DNA of 33,827 bases, from the IMG/VR virus record IMGVR_UViG_3300047094_000633, positions 1 to 33,827 of that record; one strand, written 5' to 3'. Below are positions 1 to 8,700 of the stretch, in pieces (the stretch's first letter is position 1; every line of letters starts with the position of its first letter). Position numbers and translations under genes: made by a program. This DNA is from a virus. The notes below the pieces were generated by a model. It was given only the letters and a program-made list of their open reading frames with translations, had not been told where the DNA came from and made no database searches.

Positions 1-363
1 ATTGACCAGGTTATCAAAGAACTCCAGACTGGCGCATCCATTGAGGACTTCAACCAGAAGATTCGTAACTACGCTAAAGCTGCAGTGCCTGAGTGGGCAA
101 AGAAGTTAATTGACCAGGGCAGCGATTTAACCGACATTATTAGCCCATATCGAGCAACAATGGCAGATGAACTAGAAATTCCTTACACATCTATTGATGT
201 TACTGATTCATTTATTCAAAATGCTTTATCATCTAATACAAGCCTTGCAGATATGCGTAAGCAATTACGTCAAGATTCTCGTTGGCAGTACACAGATAGA
301 GCAAGAGAGTCAGTTTCTAACGCAGCACTTAAAGTCCTTCGTGACTTTGGATTCCAGGGGTAA
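1..363 (+). CDS. C-terminal fragment of a large virion protein (5' end outside window)
   Basis: Reading frame 1 is open from the first base to the TAA at 361-363, so the window begins inside this gene. A GTG at 85 lies in frame but has no reason to be the start. The 120 visible residues are polar and helix-rich, ending in a region with several Trp and Arg residues, and show no domain I can name. The next gene starts 2 bases after the stop. Its place just before a scaffold and a capsid gene suggests a structural or internal virion protein. It may be the other end of the gene cut at 33827 (inference from gene order). Confidence 0.75.
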   Translation: MDQVIKELQTGASIEDFNQKIRNYAKAAVPEWAKKLIDQGSDLTDIISPYRATMADELEIPYTSIDVTDSFIQNALSSNTSLADMRKQLRQDSRWQYTDRARESVSNAALKVLRDFGFQG

Positions 364-365
364 AG

Positions 366-1691
366 ATGGCACGCAAAGATAGAGATATGCCAGATGGCGC
401 TAGAACTCCTGCATCTTTTTCAAATGTAGATGAGCAAAGCCAAGCAGCAGCAAAGAGAGCATTAGCGCCAACAGCAGCGTCAGCGCCAAAATTTCAAACA
501 TCTCTTGAGGCTGCGCTAGGTAGAGATATTGGAAAGTCTACTGCTACAAAAGAAACATCTGCAGAGCGCACTGCTCGCATTGCTGCTGAACGTGAAAAAA
601 CTCAGGCTGGACTAAACCCAGATAATCCAATGCCAAGTGAAGATCCAGGTCCAGGAATGTACTGGGCTAACTTCGGTGGCACTTGGCGCAAATACAAATA
701 TGTAACTGACTCATCAGGTGGCGGTGGCGGTGGCGGCGGTGGCGGTGGCGGTGGCGGTGGCGGTTCAACAAACTTCACTGGATCTACAGCAACTGCTGGA
801 CTAAAAACTCCAGAACAAATTGCAGCCGATGCTGCAAATGCCAGAGCGCAAGGTGAACGTCAATCAGCCTATGACTTGCTTTATTCACAGTTTAAGATAT
901 TTGGCCTTGAAGCACTTGTAGAACCACTTAAGGGTCTTATTACATCAGGTGCATCACCTGCAGAATTTACTATTAAGCTACGTGAATCAGATGCTTACAA
1001 GAAGCGTTTTTCTGCAAATGCTCAACGCATTGCTAAAGGATTGCGTGCTCTACGTGAAGATGAATACGTTGCCTTAGAAGATCAATATCAAAATGTAATG
1101 ATGCGTTACGGATTACCTGAGACCTATTACACAAAGGGCGAATTAGGTAAGCAAGAAGGATTTGAAAAATTCTTAGAAGGAGACGTATCTCCAATGGAAT
1201 TAGAAGATCGCATTACAACTGCACAGAAGCGTGTTCTAAATGCTAACCCAGAAGTTGCTGCAGCGCTTAAGGAATTTTATCCTGATATTACAAATGCTGA
1301 CATATTGGCGTATACGCTTGATCCTAAGAACGCTATCGAGAATATCAAGCGCAAGGTGACAGCTGCTGAAATCGGTGGAGCTGCTACGCAAGCAGGACTC
1401 AGGACTGGTATGACTCGTGCAGAGGAACTTGCCGCTGCAGGTATTACTAAGCAACAAGCACAGCAAGGATTCCAGACAGTTGCAGAGGTTGCTCCACGTG
1501 GTGGACAACTAGCAGCAATCTATGGTGAATCACCATACACACAGCAAACTGCAGAGACTGAAGTCTTCGGACTTGCTGGTTCAACAGAGGCTGCAAAGCA
1601 ACGTAGGAAATTAACGCAACTAGAGACTGCCGCATTTAGCGGACGTGCCGGTAGCGGTGCAATAGCACGAGATAGAGCCGGAGTACTATAA
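366..1691 (+). CDS. Putative virion protein with a 16-glycine tract
   Basis: 441 residues, ATG two bases after the preceding stop. Residues 1-115 are polar and disordered-looking (Ala, Lys, Glu, Pro), followed by an uninterrupted run of 16 glycines at residues 118-133. Residues 140-441 are helical and charged, with Ala/Gln-rich stretches and an Ala/Gly/Arg-rich end. No enzymatic motif is visible. The glycine run looks like a flexible linker between an N-terminal arm and the helical body. The position directly before the scaffold and major capsid genes suggests a head or internal protein made late in infection. I do not recognise a family. Confidence 0.7.
   Translation: MARKDRDMPDGARTPASFSNVDEQSQAAAKRALAPTAASAPKFQTSLEAALGRDIGKSTATKETSAERTARIAAEREKTQAGLNPDNPMPSEDPGPGMYWANFGGTWRKYKYVTDSSGGGGGGGGGGGGGGGGSTNFTGSTATAGLKTPEQIAADAANARAQGERQSAYDLLYSQFKIFGLEALVEPLKGLITSGASPAEFTIKLRESDAYKKRFSANAQRIAKGLRALREDEYVALEDQYQNVMMRYGLPETYYTKGELGKQEGFEKFLEGDVSPMELEDRITTAQKRVLNANPEVAAALKEFYPDITNADILAYTLDPKNAIENIKRKVTAAEIGGAATQAGLRTGMTRAEELAAAGITKQQAQQGFQTVAEVAPRGGQLAAIYGESPYTQQTAETEVFGLAGSTEAAKQRRKLTQLETAAFSGRAGSGAIARDRAGVL
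717..764 (+). repeat. GGTGGC microsatellite coding for 16 glycines
   Basis: Sixteen consecutive glycine codons that alternate GGT and GGC almost perfectly, with one GGC-GGC interruption at 732-737. The alternation makes an in-frame 6-base tandem repeat that could expand or contract by slippage without changing the frame. Confidence 0.95.
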
Positions 1692-1697
1692 AGCCTG

Positions 1698-1721
1698 CCA
1701 CTAGAACGACTGGCCTAGTGG
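1698..1721 (+). other. Hairpin in the 119-base gap before the scaffold gene
   Basis: Perfect 7-base inverted repeat (CCACTAG / CTAGTGG) with a 10-base loop, 7 bases after the stop of the glycine-tract gene. No T-run follows, so it is not a classical terminator. It sits in one of the few gaps of more than 100 bases within the virion operon and may act in mRNA processing or stability (inference). Confidence 0.4.
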
Positions 1722-1810
1722 AGCGATAACAAGACCAGGAGTAGGAGCCATACCGTTTCCCCAAACGAATATGAGGCCTGCGCCAACAACTAATAGGGAG
1801 AAGGACCACT

Positions 1811-2281
1811 ATGTCCAATTACGACTACGAGGATGATGACGAGTTCACAAATGATGACTCATCAAACGATCTAGTAAAGCAACTACGCAAAGCGTCTAAA
1901 GCAAAAGACAAAGAACTAAATGAGCTTAAGGCTCAGTTTGAGTCTTTGAATAAGGCCCAACGCGAAAGAGCAATAAAGGATGCCCTCGCAGCTCGCGGGG
2001 TAAACAGCAAAATTGCTTCATTTATCCCACAGGATATAGACCCAACTGAAGAGTCTGTATCTAAATGGCTTGAAGATTATGCCGATGTATTCGGTATTGA
2101 AACAAGCCAGACCCAGGCAACACCTAACGTAAATCCAAACGATGCTGCAGCATACAAGCGTATGACAAACTCCGCAGACTCTGGTGTATCACCAGAACAC
2201 AATGGAGACATTATGCAAAAACTTATGAACGCTAACAGCAAAGAAGAACTGGACGAAGTTATTAGGTTGTCTGGACTCTAA
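1811..2281 (+). CDS. Putative capsid scaffolding protein
   Basis: 156 residues with a GGGAGAAGG ribosome binding site ahead of the ATG. Residues 1-20 are extremely acidic. Residues 20-60 are Lys/Glu/Gln-rich and look like a coiled coil. The rest is polar with a short helical C-terminus ending near residues 138-156. Small, charged, helical proteins directly upstream of the major capsid gene are scaffolds in many tailed phages, and this one lies 31 bases before it. The assignment rests on position and composition, not on a recognised family. A head-decoration role is possible but less likely. Confidence 0.65.
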   Translation: MSNYDYEDDDEFTNDDSSNDLVKQLRKASKAKDKELNELKAQFESLNKAQRERAIKDALAARGVNSKIASFIPQDIDPTEESVSKWLEDYADVFGIETSQTQATPNVNPNDAAAYKRMTNSADSGVSPEHNGDIMQKLMNANSKEELDEVIRLSGL

Positions 2282-2312
2282 TCCGATCCTAAACAAGAAA
2301 GGCTAAACCACA

Positions 2313-3491
2313 ATGGCAACCCCACAAGGTACCCCTACCAGTACTGGTAACATCACCGCACTTGTGCAGGCAGCATACGATCAGTATGTAAGAATGGCGC
2401 TTCGCTCCATTCCTGTTATGCGCTCACTTGCAGATGTTAAGCCAGTACAACAGGCAATGCCAGGATCATCAGTTGTTTTCTCAATCTATTCAGATTTGGC
2501 TCAGGCTACATCTACATTGACAGAAACTTCAGATGTATCAAGCATTGCACTAGGTAACCCATCACAGGTTACAGTAACACTGAACGAATACGGTTCAGCA
2601 GTTACAACAACAAAGAAGTTAAACCTAACTTCATTCAACGACGTTGATTCAGCACTTGCTGACATCATCGCGTACAACGCAGCAGATTCTATTGACAACG
2701 TTGTAGGTCAGGTCCTCTCAGCAGGAACTAACGTGATCTACTCAAACGGTCCATCAGGAACTGCTCCAACATCATCAGCAACAGTTCTACCAGTAGACAC
2801 AATGACAGTTGCGGATATCCGTAACGCTGTTGTATCACTACGCACAAACAAGGCATTGCCTCGTATGGGTGAACTATATGCTGCATACCTACACCCACGT
2901 CAGTCAGCCGATCTTCGCGCTGAAACTGGTACAGGTGGATTCCAGGAACTAACAAAGTACGTTGAGCGTACACCGTTCGTTGCTGGTGCAGTAGGCGTTA
3001 TCGAAGGCGCTTTCATCGTTGAGACACCACGTGTTCTAAACGGTCTAAAGCTAGCTACAGGTATCACACCTACAGTTGCAATCACAAACGTTGCTTTGAC
3101 ATCTAACGTAGTAACTATTACTACAGCAGTTGCTCACGGTCTTGGCGTAGGTCAGGTTGTAACAGTTGCTGCTACTACAAACACAGCAGTTAACGGCACA
3201 TTCACCATCACAGGTGTAACATCAACAACATTTACATACGCATTGACAGCATCTAATATCACATCAGTTGCTGACACAGGTACTGTAACATTTACTAACA
3301 ACTACCGTGCGATCATCGCAGGTCGTGAAGCATTGGCTGAAGCACAAGCTGCAGACATCTCAACCGTTATCGGTCCAGAGATTGACGCACTACGTCGTTT
3401 CCGCACAATCGGTTGGTACTACTTCGGAGGCTTTGCACGTCTTCGTGAAGCGGCTCTATTCCGCATTGAGTCATCTGCAACAAACGGATAA
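2313..3491 (+). CDS. Major capsid protein, N4-gp56-like, with an inserted Ig-like domain
   Basis: 392 residues. Residues 14-135 show the pattern I associate with N4-gp56-type capsid proteins: an N-terminal helix, then a segment with Ser/Tyr and a Leu-Thr-Glu turn, then a beta stretch and a Leu-rich helix with Ala/Asp. Residues 330-392, with the Gly-Arg-Glu-Ala segment and the Tyr-Tyr-Phe-Gly-Gly-Phe-Ala-Arg-Leu end, fit the C-terminal part of the same fold. Residues 255-328 form a separate Val/Thr-rich beta domain with an Ala-His-Gly-Leu motif, probably an Ig-like insertion exposed on the shell. The same domain occurs in the tail gene at 12172. It forms the icosahedral shell together with the scaffold upstream. 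Confidence 0.85.
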   Translation: MATPQGTPTSTGNITALVQAAYDQYVRMALRSIPVMRSLADVKPVQQAMPGSSVVFSIYSDLAQATSTLTETSDVSSIALGNPSQVTVTLNEYGSAVTTTKKLNLTSFNDVDSALADIIAYNAADSIDNVVGQVLSAGTNVIYSNGPSGTAPTSSATVLPVDTMTVADIRNAVVSLRTNKALPRMGELYAAYLHPRQSADLRAETGTGGFQELTKYVERTPFVAGAVGVIEGAFIVETPRVLNGLKLATGITPTVAITNVALTSNVVTITTAVAHGLGVGQVVTVAATTNTAVNGTFTITGVTSTTFTYALTASNITSVADTGTVTFTNNYRAIIAGREALAEAQAADISTVIGPEIDALRRFRTIGWYYFGGFARLREAALFRIESSATNG

Positions 3492-3508
3492 TTCAGATAG
3501 TGCAACGG

Positions 3509-3534
3509 CAGGGGGTAGGGAAACCTACCCTCTG
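3509..3534 (+). other. Strong GAAA-tetraloop hairpin after the capsid gene
   Basis: An 11-base-pair stem (3509-3519 with 3524-3534, one G-T pair) closed by a GAAA loop, 17 bases after the capsid stop. No U-tract follows, so complete termination is unlikely. It could protect the 3' end of the capsid message or give partial attenuation, raising capsid over downstream products (inference). Confidence 0.6.
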
Positions 3535-3554
3535 TCACTTAGGAAAGGTTGGAT

Positions 3555-3878
3555 ATGCCATACACATTAGTAACTCCGTACCAGTGGCAAACCTGGGGCG
3601 CAGGATTAAACGAGTTCACTCCGTACTCACGCCTTGCAGGTCGTCGTCTTAACGGTGGCACTATTGATGGTGACATTGCTCCAAGCCTTACAGACATTCC
3701 ACGCGGTCAAACTTTGATTGTTAATGGGACTAATGTCATAGCAACATTGACTCCAAGCCAAGATGATCTAGCATCAGCTAGTTACTACTTCCTCGGTGGT
3801 CACGAGTATGAGATCAGCGATTACCAAGCAGGCGTTCTTACCGCTGCCGGATACGGAAGTTGGATAACTCCAGTATGA
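3555..3878 (+). CDS. Hypothetical protein after the capsid gene
   Basis: 107 residues. The ATG at 3555 is preceded by AGGAAAGG with a 6-base spacer, so I prefer it to the in-frame TTG at 3549. The protein has many Gly, Thr and Tyr residues and reads as mostly beta strands: an N-terminal aromatic segment, a central stretch ending in a Thr-Leu-Thr-Pro turn, and a C-terminal Gly-His-Glu-Tyr-Glu-Ile-Ser-Asp segment. In capsid operons this position often holds a head decoration or head-completion protein, but no family is recognised. It overlaps the next gene by 4 bases (ATGA). Confidence 0.7.
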   Translation: MPYTLVTPYQWQTWGAGLNEFTPYSRLAGRRLNGGTIDGDIAPSLTDIPRGQTLIVNGTNVIATLTPSQDDLASASYYFLGGHEYEISDYQAGVLTAAGYGSWITPV

Positions 3879-4147
3879 GTTTACATAGACGAACAACACA
3901 CCTTGAGTATGTCGAAGGATGCTTTGGCTGCAAGGTAGGCGAACTAGAGTTGAGCGTAGGGGTGGCAAATCACAGAGGTATACCTACTGCTAAGCAACAC
4001 GATAAGGAACTACAGTCTTATTATGATGCAACACGACAGGGTATAGAACCACGTTCAACGAAGAGCAAAGATATAGATGCAGCAGTTCAACTTTCCAATG
4101 AGGCCGGTAAGGCTTTTGATGGAATCTCAATGACCTTCAAAGACTAA
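3875..4147 (+). CDS. Conserved actinophage protein with a Cys-x2-Cys motif
   Basis: 90 residues from the ATG at 3875, which overlaps the preceding stop as ATGA. An upstream in-frame TTG at 3860 lies inside the previous gene and is unlikely to be used. Near the N-terminus is a Gly-Cys-Phe-Gly-Cys motif (Cys16 and Cys19). A Lys-Glu-Leu...Tyr-Tyr-Asp helix follows, then a Gln-Gly-Ile-Glu-Pro-Arg segment. I recall this pattern from structural operons of actinophages, always without a known role. A metal-binding or head-tail-joining function is possible. Confidence 0.75.
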   Translation: MSLHRRTTHLEYVEGCFGCKVGELELSVGVANHRGIPTAKQHDKELQSYYDATRQGIEPRSTKSKDIDAAVQLSNEAGKAFDGISMTFKD

Positions 4148-4156
4148 GGAGATGCA

Positions 4157-4279
4157 ATGCCAAACGTAGACGGAAAGAAGTTTCCATACACAGCAAAAGG
4201 TAAGATGGATGCAAAGAAAGAAATGAAGAAGAAGATGATGAAGAAGGCAGCCATTAAGAAGATGGGAAAGAAGAAGTGA
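4157..4279 (+). CDS. 40-residue Lys-rich protein
   Basis: ATG at 4157, five bases after AAGGAG. 16 of 40 residues are Lys, most of the rest Met and Ala, and the end is Lys-Lys-Met-Gly-Lys-Lys-Lys. The N-terminus, with an Asp-Gly-Lys-Lys-Phe-Pro-Tyr-Thr segment, resembles small proteins seen in many phage structural operons. The charge suggests nucleic acid binding, for example DNA condensation in the head, but this is inference. The stop overlaps the next start (TGATG). Confidence 0.65.
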   Translation: MPNVDGKKFPYTAKGKMDAKKEMKKKMMKKAAIKKMGKKK

Positions 4280-4431
4280 TGTATAACTCAGAAAACGGCA
4301 AGATGGATGATATGGGCTTAGAAGAAGATCTAATGCCTTACCCATCATCAGACAAGCAATACCCAGGTGCAGCTAAGTATTCATCTTATGAATCAATCCA
4401 GACAGGTGCTCTAGGAAAGAAGGCAAAGTAA
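4279..4431 (+). CDS. 50-residue hypothetical protein
   Basis: ATG overlaps the previous stop by one base and the stop overlaps the next start (TAATG), so translation is probably coupled on both sides. The N-terminal half is acidic (Asp and Glu with several Met), and the second half is Tyr/Ser-rich with a Lys-rich end. No family recognised. It differs in charge from its Lys-rich neighbours. Confidence 0.6.
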   Translation: MYNSENGKMDDMGLEEDLMPYPSSDKQYPGAAKYSSYESIQTGALGKKAK

Positions 4432-4496
4432 TGCCAGTTAGAAAACCAGGTAAGTGCCGCAAGTGTGGCAAGTCAGACAAAGCGTGTAAGTGCTAA
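4431..4496 (+). CDS. 21-residue zinc-ribbon-like micropeptide
   Basis: A complete 21-codon frame held between two TAATG overlaps. It has Cys9-x2-Cys12 and Cys19-x-Cys21, the last codon before the stop, among Lys and Arg residues. Four Cys in 21 residues with basic flanks suggest a single metal site. The exact fit between neighbouring genes supports translation. The function is unknown. Confidence 0.55.
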   Translation: MPVRKPGKCRKCGKSDKACKC

Positions 4497-4669
4497 TGAA
4501 GAAAGCAGCACAGAAGGCTAAAGTAGCCAAGGTAATGCGCGAGTTTAAGAGTGGCACATTGCGCTCTGGATCTAAGAAAGGCCCAGTAGTTAAGGGTAAG
4601 AAGCAAGCAGTTGCTATTGCTCTATCTGAGGCAAAGATGACCAAGAAGAAAATGGGCAAGAAGAAGTAA
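4496..4669 (+). CDS. DUF6496-like small basic protein
   Basis: 57 residues, coupled to its neighbours by TAATG at both ends. The central pattern Met-Arg-Glu-Phe-Lys-Ser-Gly-Thr-Leu, then Ser-Lys-Lys-Gly, then Gln-Ala-Val-Ala-Ile-Ala-Leu-Ser-Glu-Ala matches what I remember of the DUF6496 family, which occurs in phages and bacteria without a known role. The last seven residues repeat the C-terminus of the 40-residue protein at 4157. Nucleic acid binding is a reasonable guess from charge only. Confidence 0.7.
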   Translation: MKKAAQKAKVAKVMREFKSGTLRSGSKKGPVVKGKKQAVAIALSEAKMTKKKMGKKK

Positions 4670-4947
4670 TGGCTAAATCTCCAGCGTGGCAAAGAGCAGA
4701 GGGCAAGAACCCAAAGGGTGGCCTCAACGCAAAGGGTCGTGCCTCTGCCAAAGCGCAGGGGATGAACCTAAAGCCTCCAGTTAAAAAAGCTGAGGCAGCT
4801 AAGTCTCCTAAGTCTGCAGCTAGACGTAAGTCTTTCTGTGGTCGTATGTGTGGGATGAAGGCAAAGAACACTTCTAGTAAGACTGCTAGAGATCCGAACT
4901 CAAGAATAAACAAGTCACTTCGTGCTTGGGATTGTAAGTGCAAATGA
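4669..4947 (+). CDS. DUF6321-like basic protein
   Basis: 92 residues. It starts with Ser-Pro-Ala-Trp-Gln-Arg and Asn-Pro-Lys-Gly-Gly-Leu-Asn motifs and ends with an Asn-Lys-Ser-Leu-Arg-Ala-Trp segment followed by two Cys. Between them is a Ser-Phe-Cys-Gly-Arg-Met-Cys-Gly-Met segment near residue 56. I associate this set of motifs with DUF6321, a family common in phage structural regions with no assigned role. The family number is from memory. It overlaps the next gene by 4 bases (ATGA). Confidence 0.75.
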   Translation: MAKSPAWQRAEGKNPKGGLNAKGRASAKAQGMNLKPPVKKAEAAKSPKSAARRKSFCGRMCGMKAKNTSSKTARDPNSRINKSLRAWDCKCK

Positions 4948-5108
4948 AAAAGAAAACAGCATTCTGGGATAAACCAAATCCTAATAAAAAGTCAAAAGCA
5001 TTAACGCCAACGCAAAAGAAACAAGCAAAGGCAAGAGCCAAAGCAGCAGGGCGACCATACCCCAATCTAGTAGATAACGCTGCAGTCAAGAGAACTAAGA
5101 AGAAGTAG
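4944..5108 (+). CDS. 54-residue basic protein
   Basis: ATG overlaps the previous stop (ATGA). The sequence is Lys/Ala-rich with the pattern Leu-Thr-Pro-x-Gln-Lys...Ala-Gly-Arg-Pro-Tyr-Pro-Asn-Leu-Val-Asp-Asn, which recurs in short phage proteins I have seen beside structural genes. A Trp near residue 8 and a Lys-rich end are the other features. It is the last of the Lys-rich run that begins at 4157. The function is unknown. Confidence 0.65.
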   Translation: MKKKTAFWDKPNPNKKSKALTPTQKKQAKARAKAAGRPYPNLVDNAAVKRTKKK

Positions 5109-5117
5109 GAGATATAG

Positions 5118-5398
5118 GTGGCACTAGGACAATACGGCACAACGTTATTAGATGAACTTAATCGTTTGGCTAATGGTGGCACCTATCGAGCACCAGGCGA
5201 AATGGTTGGCGAAGCCCTTGCTGCAAAGCAATGGGCAACCCAACGCTCAGTATCTACAAACTTAACAGACACAGTGGGAGTTCTAAATGCGATTGCGGGT
5301 ACGTCTACTACTAATCGTCTCGATTACAATGGTGTATGTAACCTCATCGCTGGTACTTTTCAACTACCTGCAGCGCAAGCTCTCAGAGCGGTGTCATC

Positions 5399-5402
<4 letters not shown>
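5118..5402 (+). CDS. Conserved hypothetical phage protein, GTG start
   Basis: 94 residues from GTG 5118, preceded by GGAG with about a 6-base spacer. The N-terminus Leu-Asp-Glu-Leu-Asn-Arg-Leu-Ala-Asn-Gly-Gly-Thr-Tyr and the Ala-Ala-Lys-Gln-Trp-Ala segment recur in actinophage proteins near tail-fibre genes. The C-terminal half is a helical Leu-Asn-Ala-Ile-Ala-Gly repeat-like region. The function is unknown. It overlaps the next gene by 4 bases (TTGA). Confidence 0.7.
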
Positions 5403-6711
<1,309 letters not shown>

Positions 6712-6723
6712 TAGGATTCTCCT

Positions 6724-7785
6724 ATGAGATTCCACGTTATTAGCCTGCCCCATACACAGACAACTAAAGATTATGTCAACTGCGCTTATACCGAAAAGGT
6801 TAGACGCTTTTGTATGATGATGAAAGGGTTAGGCCATACGGTCTATCTCTATGCTAGTGAAGATAACGAAGCACCAGTAGATGAACTGATTACCTGCATT
6901 ACTAAAGAGCAACAACAAGAAGCTCTAGCAGGTAAACACTTTACTGAAGCAGAGTTTAATAACGAGCTGCCACACTGGCAGATCTTTAATGGCAATGCTA
7001 TTAAAGAACTAGGCAAGCGCCTAGAGAAGAAAGATTTTATCTGCGTTATCGGTGGAGCAAGTCAGAAGCCTATCGCAGATGCTTACCCTAACCACATCAC
7101 AGTTGAGTTTGGTGTGGGTTACGGTGGAGTCTTTAGCAAGTACAAGGTCTTTGAATCATACGCTTGGATGCACAGTATCTATGCAATGTTTACAAATCCA
7201 ACAACAGTAGATGGCAACTTCTATGATGCGGTTATTCCTGGTTACTTAGAACCAGAGATGTTTCCACTGCAAGAAAAGAAAGAAGATTACTACCTATACG
7301 TTGGACGTATGGTAGATCGCAAGGGACTGGTCATAGCACAGCACGTGTCTAAAGAACTAGGACTCAAGCTGATTATGGCAGGACCTGGTAAAGATCCAAA
7401 GATTGAGTATGGCGAGTGGGTAGGACCGGTAGGTCCTGATGAGCGAGCAAAGTTAATGGGCGGTGCTACTGCTTTATTTGCACCAACGCTATACATAGAA
7501 CCTTTCGGTAACGTTGTTATCGAAGCACAGACCTGTGGAACTCCAACAATTACCACAGACTGGGGAGCGTTTACAGAAACTAATCCCAATGGAGTTACTG
7601 GATACCGTTGCAGAAATGCAATGGAGTTTGCAGCAGCTACAGAGTGGGTAAAGGATTTAGACCCAGTAGCAATACATAAGCGAGCAGTGTCCTTGTATTC
7701 CTTGGATGCTGTAGCACCACAATATGAACAGTATTTTGCACGACTGCTAACTCTATGGGGAGATGGCTGGTATGAGAGGAAATAA
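6724..7785 (+). CDS. Glycosyltransferase, GT-B fold, group 1 (GT4-like)
   Basis: 353 residues. The C-terminal half carries the GT4 signature: Gly-Arg-x4-Lys-Gly at residues 194-201, a Met-Ala-Gly-Pro-Gly strand near 218-222, Glu259-Pro-Phe-Gly and Glu267 in the Glu-x7-Glu donor-binding motif, followed by Gly-Thr-Pro. Family members transfer a sugar from a nucleotide-sugar donor in the cytoplasm. It lies between the collagen-like protein and a probable connector gene, joined to the latter by TAATG. Acceptors could be virion Thr/Ser residues or host wall polymers. The substrate cannot be told from the sequence. Confidence 0.88.
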   Translation: MRFHVISLPHTQTTKDYVNCAYTEKVRRFCMMMKGLGHTVYLYASEDNEAPVDELITCITKEQQQEALAGKHFTEAEFNNELPHWQIFNGNAIKELGKRLEKKDFICVIGGASQKPIADAYPNHITVEFGVGYGGVFSKYKVFESYAWMHSIYAMFTNPTTVDGNFYDAVIPGYLEPEMFPLQEKKEDYYLYVGRMVDRKGLVIAQHVSKELGLKLIMAGPGKDPKIEYGEWVGPVGPDERAKLMGGATALFAPTLYIEPFGNVVIEAQTCGTPTITTDWGAFTETNPNGVTGYRCRNAMEFAAATEWVKDLDPVAIHKRAVSLYSLDAVAPQYEQYFARLLTLWGDGWYERK

Positions 7786-8687
7786 TGCCAACACTGAACG
7801 AACTGGTAGACGAGGTAAAGGCTAACTTACAAGGTTACGCACTTCGTCAGGACCGCATTACCTATGTCGCCAACCCTGGTGGGTTGACTACGACAACTAC
7901 TGAAATCTATGTAGGTAGCCAGAATAACCTTGCTAAAGGTGTCATCGAAATTGATGACGAACTTATGTGGATTGATTCATTCGATAAGGCAAGTAATATA
8001 CTTAACGTTATCCCAGGCTTTGGTCGTGGTTACCAAGGAACTACAGCAACACCTCACGCACAGTACGCTCAAGTTACTCTATCTCCAACCTTTCCACGTA
8101 GCTCTATTAAGAAGGCTATCAACGATACGATCAATAGCTTCTATCCTAAGCTCTGGATTATTAACTCTTACACATTTACTTTTAACGCATCTCAAGTTAC
8201 ATACCCATTGCCAGATGATGTTGAAGGTGTCTTGTTCATCTCTTGGCAGACAACAGGTTCTAGCCAGGAATGGCTACCAGTAAATCGCTGGCGCTTAGAC
8301 GGTATGGCAAACGCTGCTACCTTTAATACAAACAATACACTTAACATCTATGAGAATGTACAACCTGGTCGTACAATTCAAGTTTGGTATACAGCTACAC
8401 CAAACACTCTTGATGCCAACACAGATGATTTTTCTGACGTATCTGGCCTACCAGATTCTTGTAAGGATGTTGTTGTCCTCGGCGCAGCATACAAACTACT
8501 GTCTTACCTTGATGCTGGACGAATCAATCTCTCTTCAGCTGAAGCTGATCTAAACGATTCCAAGCTGCCATCATCTGCAGGCGCTGCTGCATCTCGTTAC
8601 ATCTTTGCTCTATACCAGCAACGACTCAACGAAGAGGCACTCAAGTTAGCAGACAAGTATCCGATCCGTATTCACTACACCCGATAA
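7785..8687 (+). CDS. Putative head-tail adaptor or tail protein
   Basis: 300 residues, coupled to the glycosyltransferase by TAATG. The N-terminus is a helical Leu-Asn-Glu-Leu-Val-Asp-Glu-Val segment. Residues 30-105 form a beta domain with a Glu-x2-Asp-Glu-Leu-Met strand and an Arg-Gly-Tyr-x-Gly-Thr-x-Ala-x-Pro-His motif. Residues 105-300 mix beta strands with C-terminal helices (Leu-Gly-Ala-Ala-Tyr-Lys-Leu-Leu and Arg-Leu-Asn-Glu-Glu-Ala-Leu). This layout reminds me of adaptor or gatekeeper proteins that join the portal to the tail, but the match is by general form only. Confidence 0.6.
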   Translation: MPTLNELVDEVKANLQGYALRQDRITYVANPGGLTTTTTEIYVGSQNNLAKGVIEIDDELMWIDSFDKASNILNVIPGFGRGYQGTTATPHAQYAQVTLSPTFPRSSIKKAINDTINSFYPKLWIINSYTFTFNASQVTYPLPDDVEGVLFISWQTTGSSQEWLPVNRWRLDGMANAATFNTNNTLNIYENVQPGRTIQVWYTATPNTLDANTDDFSDVSGLPDSCKDVVVLGAAYKLLSYLDAGRINLSSAEADLNDSKLPSSAGAAASRYIFALYQQRLNEEALKLADKYPIRIHYTR

Positions 8688-8700
8688 GTAAGGAAAGACA

